A stretch of 6,162 nucleotides of DNA. Origin: Bacillota bacterium. Its GTDB lineage: Bacteria > Bacillota > Clostridia > Lachnospirales > Lachnospiraceae. The number at the start of each line of letters is the position of its first letter. The stretch's first letter is position 1. The position numbers were made by a program, and so were the translations under genes. The notes beneath the pieces were generated by a model. That model was given only the letters and a program-made list of their open reading frames with translations, made no database searches and was not told where the DNA came from. Positions 4,392 through 6,162 of the stretch are shown one piece after another. The DNA lies in the NCBI GenBank assembly GCA_023425485.1, contig JAFACO010000425.1, positions 1-6,162 of the forward strand. The letters run 5' to 3'.

Positions 4392-6162
4392 ATGAAAATG
4401 AGGTTTAAGCTGCTGATTTTTTGCCTGGCAAGCACCATATTGGCTTTAGTGCTCCAAACGGTATTATTTCAAAAGGCATCCTCAAATTTAATCTATGCGC
4501 AGGAAAAGGAGCAAAGTAATAGTTCCCTTAGAAACATGCAAAATGAGGTTTACACCTTTATTAAATCAATAGAAAGTAATTTAATCGAAGTTTATAATGA
4601 GGATGATTTTCAAAGAGCCTTGAAAAATGATACCCAGGTTGAACTCCTCCGTGAGGATTATTATCGCCTTGCTTATAACATTGCCACAGGTGAATTTGAA
4701 ACCTCGGACGGTGTAGTGGCATTGTATATCTATAATATAAAGAATGAGATAGTATCTACCTACCGAAGAGCTGCCACACCAAAACATAATTATCCAGTGG
4801 ATATTTACGAGGATGTAGAAAAATATAACTCACAACGTGTTCTTGATTATATTAATTCGGATGACACTACAATGATGATATCCAGTTATTATAATGAACA
4901 CAGAGAAACGGACATTACTCGCTTTATATTAAAAATATATGATAATACCAATACGAAAAATAAAATTGGTTACATCGTATGTGATTTAGATAGTAAAGTA
5001 GTAAAAAACATAATGTCAAAATACTATGATAAGGATGAGATGAAGGTATGGCTTCAACCCATGGGGGACAGACAGATTGCAGCTGTGGGTAAACTAGAGG
5101 ATGCGAATAAAACCTATTATTCCGATGTTACCTTGCGAATTCAGGAGGGGACCATAAAAACGTCCGAAGAACTGGGGAAAAATATGCCGATTTTGTTCCA
5201 GGTAGATCAGGATAAATATAATTTGTCCGCTTATTCCCTGATGCCACAAGCCTTATTGGAACAGAATCAAAAAGCCCTGACCCAGAACCTTATTCTGATT
5301 GTGGCAATTATGAGTATCCTAATTACATTGGTATCCGTATTTATTACCAGTGGTATCACCAGGCCACTGGAGCATCTCACACAAACAATTGCAAAAATCA
5401 GATCCGGTAATATGAATCAAAGGGTACAGAATAAGAATAAAGATGAAATTGGCAAGCTTGGACAGGATTTTAATGAGATGCTGGATGAGATTGAACGACT
5501 GATCAGCCATGAATATGAGACAAAATTATTACTCAACAGAGCGGAATACAAGGCACTACAAGCACAGATTAATCCGCACTTCTTATACAATACCTTGGAT
5601 ACCATGAGTAGTATCGCAAGTATCAATAATTGCTCCATTGTAAGTGAATTATGCCAGTCTTTAGCAAGCATTTTCCGTTACAGCTTAGATTTTAAGCACC
5701 CGTATTCTACTGTTGCAAAAGAAATTGTTCATCTTAAAAATTACATCTACGTTATGAGTGTTCGTATGGGCGAAGGAGTGGAGTATCAGTTCAATATTAG
5801 TGACGAAATCCTTCAGGATTCCATACCAAGAATCTCAATTCAGCCCATATTGGAGAATGCATTAAAGCATGGACTGCGAAATAAGCGTGGAGAGAAGAAG
5901 GTAATTGTGGAAGCCTATACTCAGGATAATATGCTGCAGGTTATGGTCAAAGACAATGGTATTGGAATGGATGCAGATTTGATGAACCAAAGACTGAAGG
6001 AGAATGATGTTGACGCTGTAGAGACAGGTAACTCCATTGGACTGTTTAACATTAATGCCAGACTAAAGATGTTATATGGGAAGGATTTTGGTTTGCGTAT
6101 CGAAAGTGAGCCTGGGGAAGGAACCAGTGTTTATCTGGTAATACCAAGATTAAGTGTAGATG
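4392..6162 (+). CDS. YesM/LytS-type sensor histidine kinase, 3' end outside window
   Basis: This is the membrane sensor kinase of a two-component system; relatives usually phosphorylate a YesN-type AraC-family response regulator and often control carbohydrate uptake or breakdown. The frame stays open for 590 codons to the right edge, so only a few C-terminal residues are probably missing. Domains in order: membrane helix 1 at about 5-27; an extracellular sensor region of about 270 residues (28-299), of a size that fits a Cache-like fold but without a motif I can name; membrane helix 2 at 300-322; HAMP linker at 322-375 (TRPLEHL, then DEIGKLGQDFNEML); the His_kinase phosphoacceptor QINPHFLYN (392-400) with His396; and the HATPase domain with N box QPILENALKHG (484-494, Asn489), G1 box DNGIGM (521-526), G2 region GNSIGLFN (546-553) and EPGEGTS (573-579). 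All catalytic residues are present. It is divergent from the S41 gene. A regulator gene probably follows to the right; the ligand cannot be told. Confidence 0.93.
   Translation, partial: MKMRFKLLIFCLASTILALVLQTVLFQKASSNLIYAQEKEQSNSSLRNMQNEVYTFIKSIESNLIEVYNEDDFQRALKNDTQVELLREDYYRLAYNIATGEFETSDGVVALYIYNIKNEIVSTYRRAATPKHNYPVDIYEDVEKYNSQRVLDYINSDDTTMMISSYYNEHRETDITRFILKIYDNTNTKNKIGYIVCDLDSKVVKNIMSKYYDKDEMKVWLQPMGDRQIAAVGKLEDANKTYYSDVTLRIQEGTIKTSEELGKNMPILFQVDQDKYNLSAYSLMPQALLEQNQKALTQNLILIVAIMSILITLVSVFITSGITRPLEHLTQTIAKIRSGNMNQRVQNKNKDEIGKLGQDFNEMLDEIERLISHEYETKLLLNRAEYKALQAQINPHFLYNTLDTMSSIASINNCSIVSELCQSLASIFRYSLDFKHPYSTVAKEIVHLKNYIYVMSVRMGEGVEYQFNISDEILQDSIPRISIQPILENALKHGLRNKRGEKKVIVEAYTQDNMLQVMVKDNGIGMDADLMNQRLKENDVDAVETGNSIGLFNINARLKMLYGKDFGLRIESEPGEGTSVYLVIPRLSVD

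Noticed and set aside
5319..5671. Two overlapping minus-strand frames (63 and 84 codons) in the kinase gene
   Set aside because: Both lie antisense to the HAMP and phosphoacceptor region of the kinase, whose frame is continuous and carries all expected motifs.

Overview
This is a low-G+C, AT-rich bacterial chromosomal window. Its gene types and signals point to a Firmicute, most likely a clostridial or Lachnospiraceae-type organism: AGGAG-type ribosome binding sites, a YesM-type sensor kinase, a two-gene ABC-2 exporter unit and short intergenic hairpins. The assignment is inferred from style and gene content; no marker gene fixes the species.

Layout, left to right. (1) Bases 1-1361, plus strand: the 3' part of an ABC-2-type permease gene, translationally coupled by a TAATG overlap to a complete ABC ATPase gene. 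Together they look like an exporter of the drug/peptide/lantibiotic-immunity kind, substrate unknown. (2) Bases 1362-1553: a convergent spacer with small AT-rich inverted repeats and a long, strong, probably bidirectional terminator hairpin (1470-1528). (3) Bases 1554-2174, minus strand: a complete Mn-type superoxide dismutase (206 aa) with its own promoter at 2257-2285. Two small dyads lie at its transcription start and in its leader. (4) Bases 2175-2566: spacer holding that promoter and a hairpin (2412-2450) that probably ends the next gene. (5) Bases 2567-4162, minus strand: a membrane-anchored S41-family peptidase-like protein (531 aa). It keeps the family serine region, but a Trp stands where C-terminal processing proteases have their catalytic Lys. 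(6) Bases 4163-4391: a divergent promoter region, with an extended -10 promoter on each strand. (7) Bases 4392-6162, plus strand: a YesM/LytS-type sensor histidine kinase, open at the right edge but with every catalytic box present.

The genes form four transcription units: the ABC pair, sod, the S41 gene and the kinase. The window looks like ordinary chromosome with independent stress, transport and sensing genes. The kinase and the S41 gene share a divergent intergenic region, which could link their regulation, but nothing in the sequence proves it. I see no mobile element, CRISPR array, tRNA or rRNA, and no clear previously undescribed system. The most worthwhile leads are the S41 protein's altered catalytic layout, the dyads over the sod and S41 promoters, and the unusually long convergent terminator.
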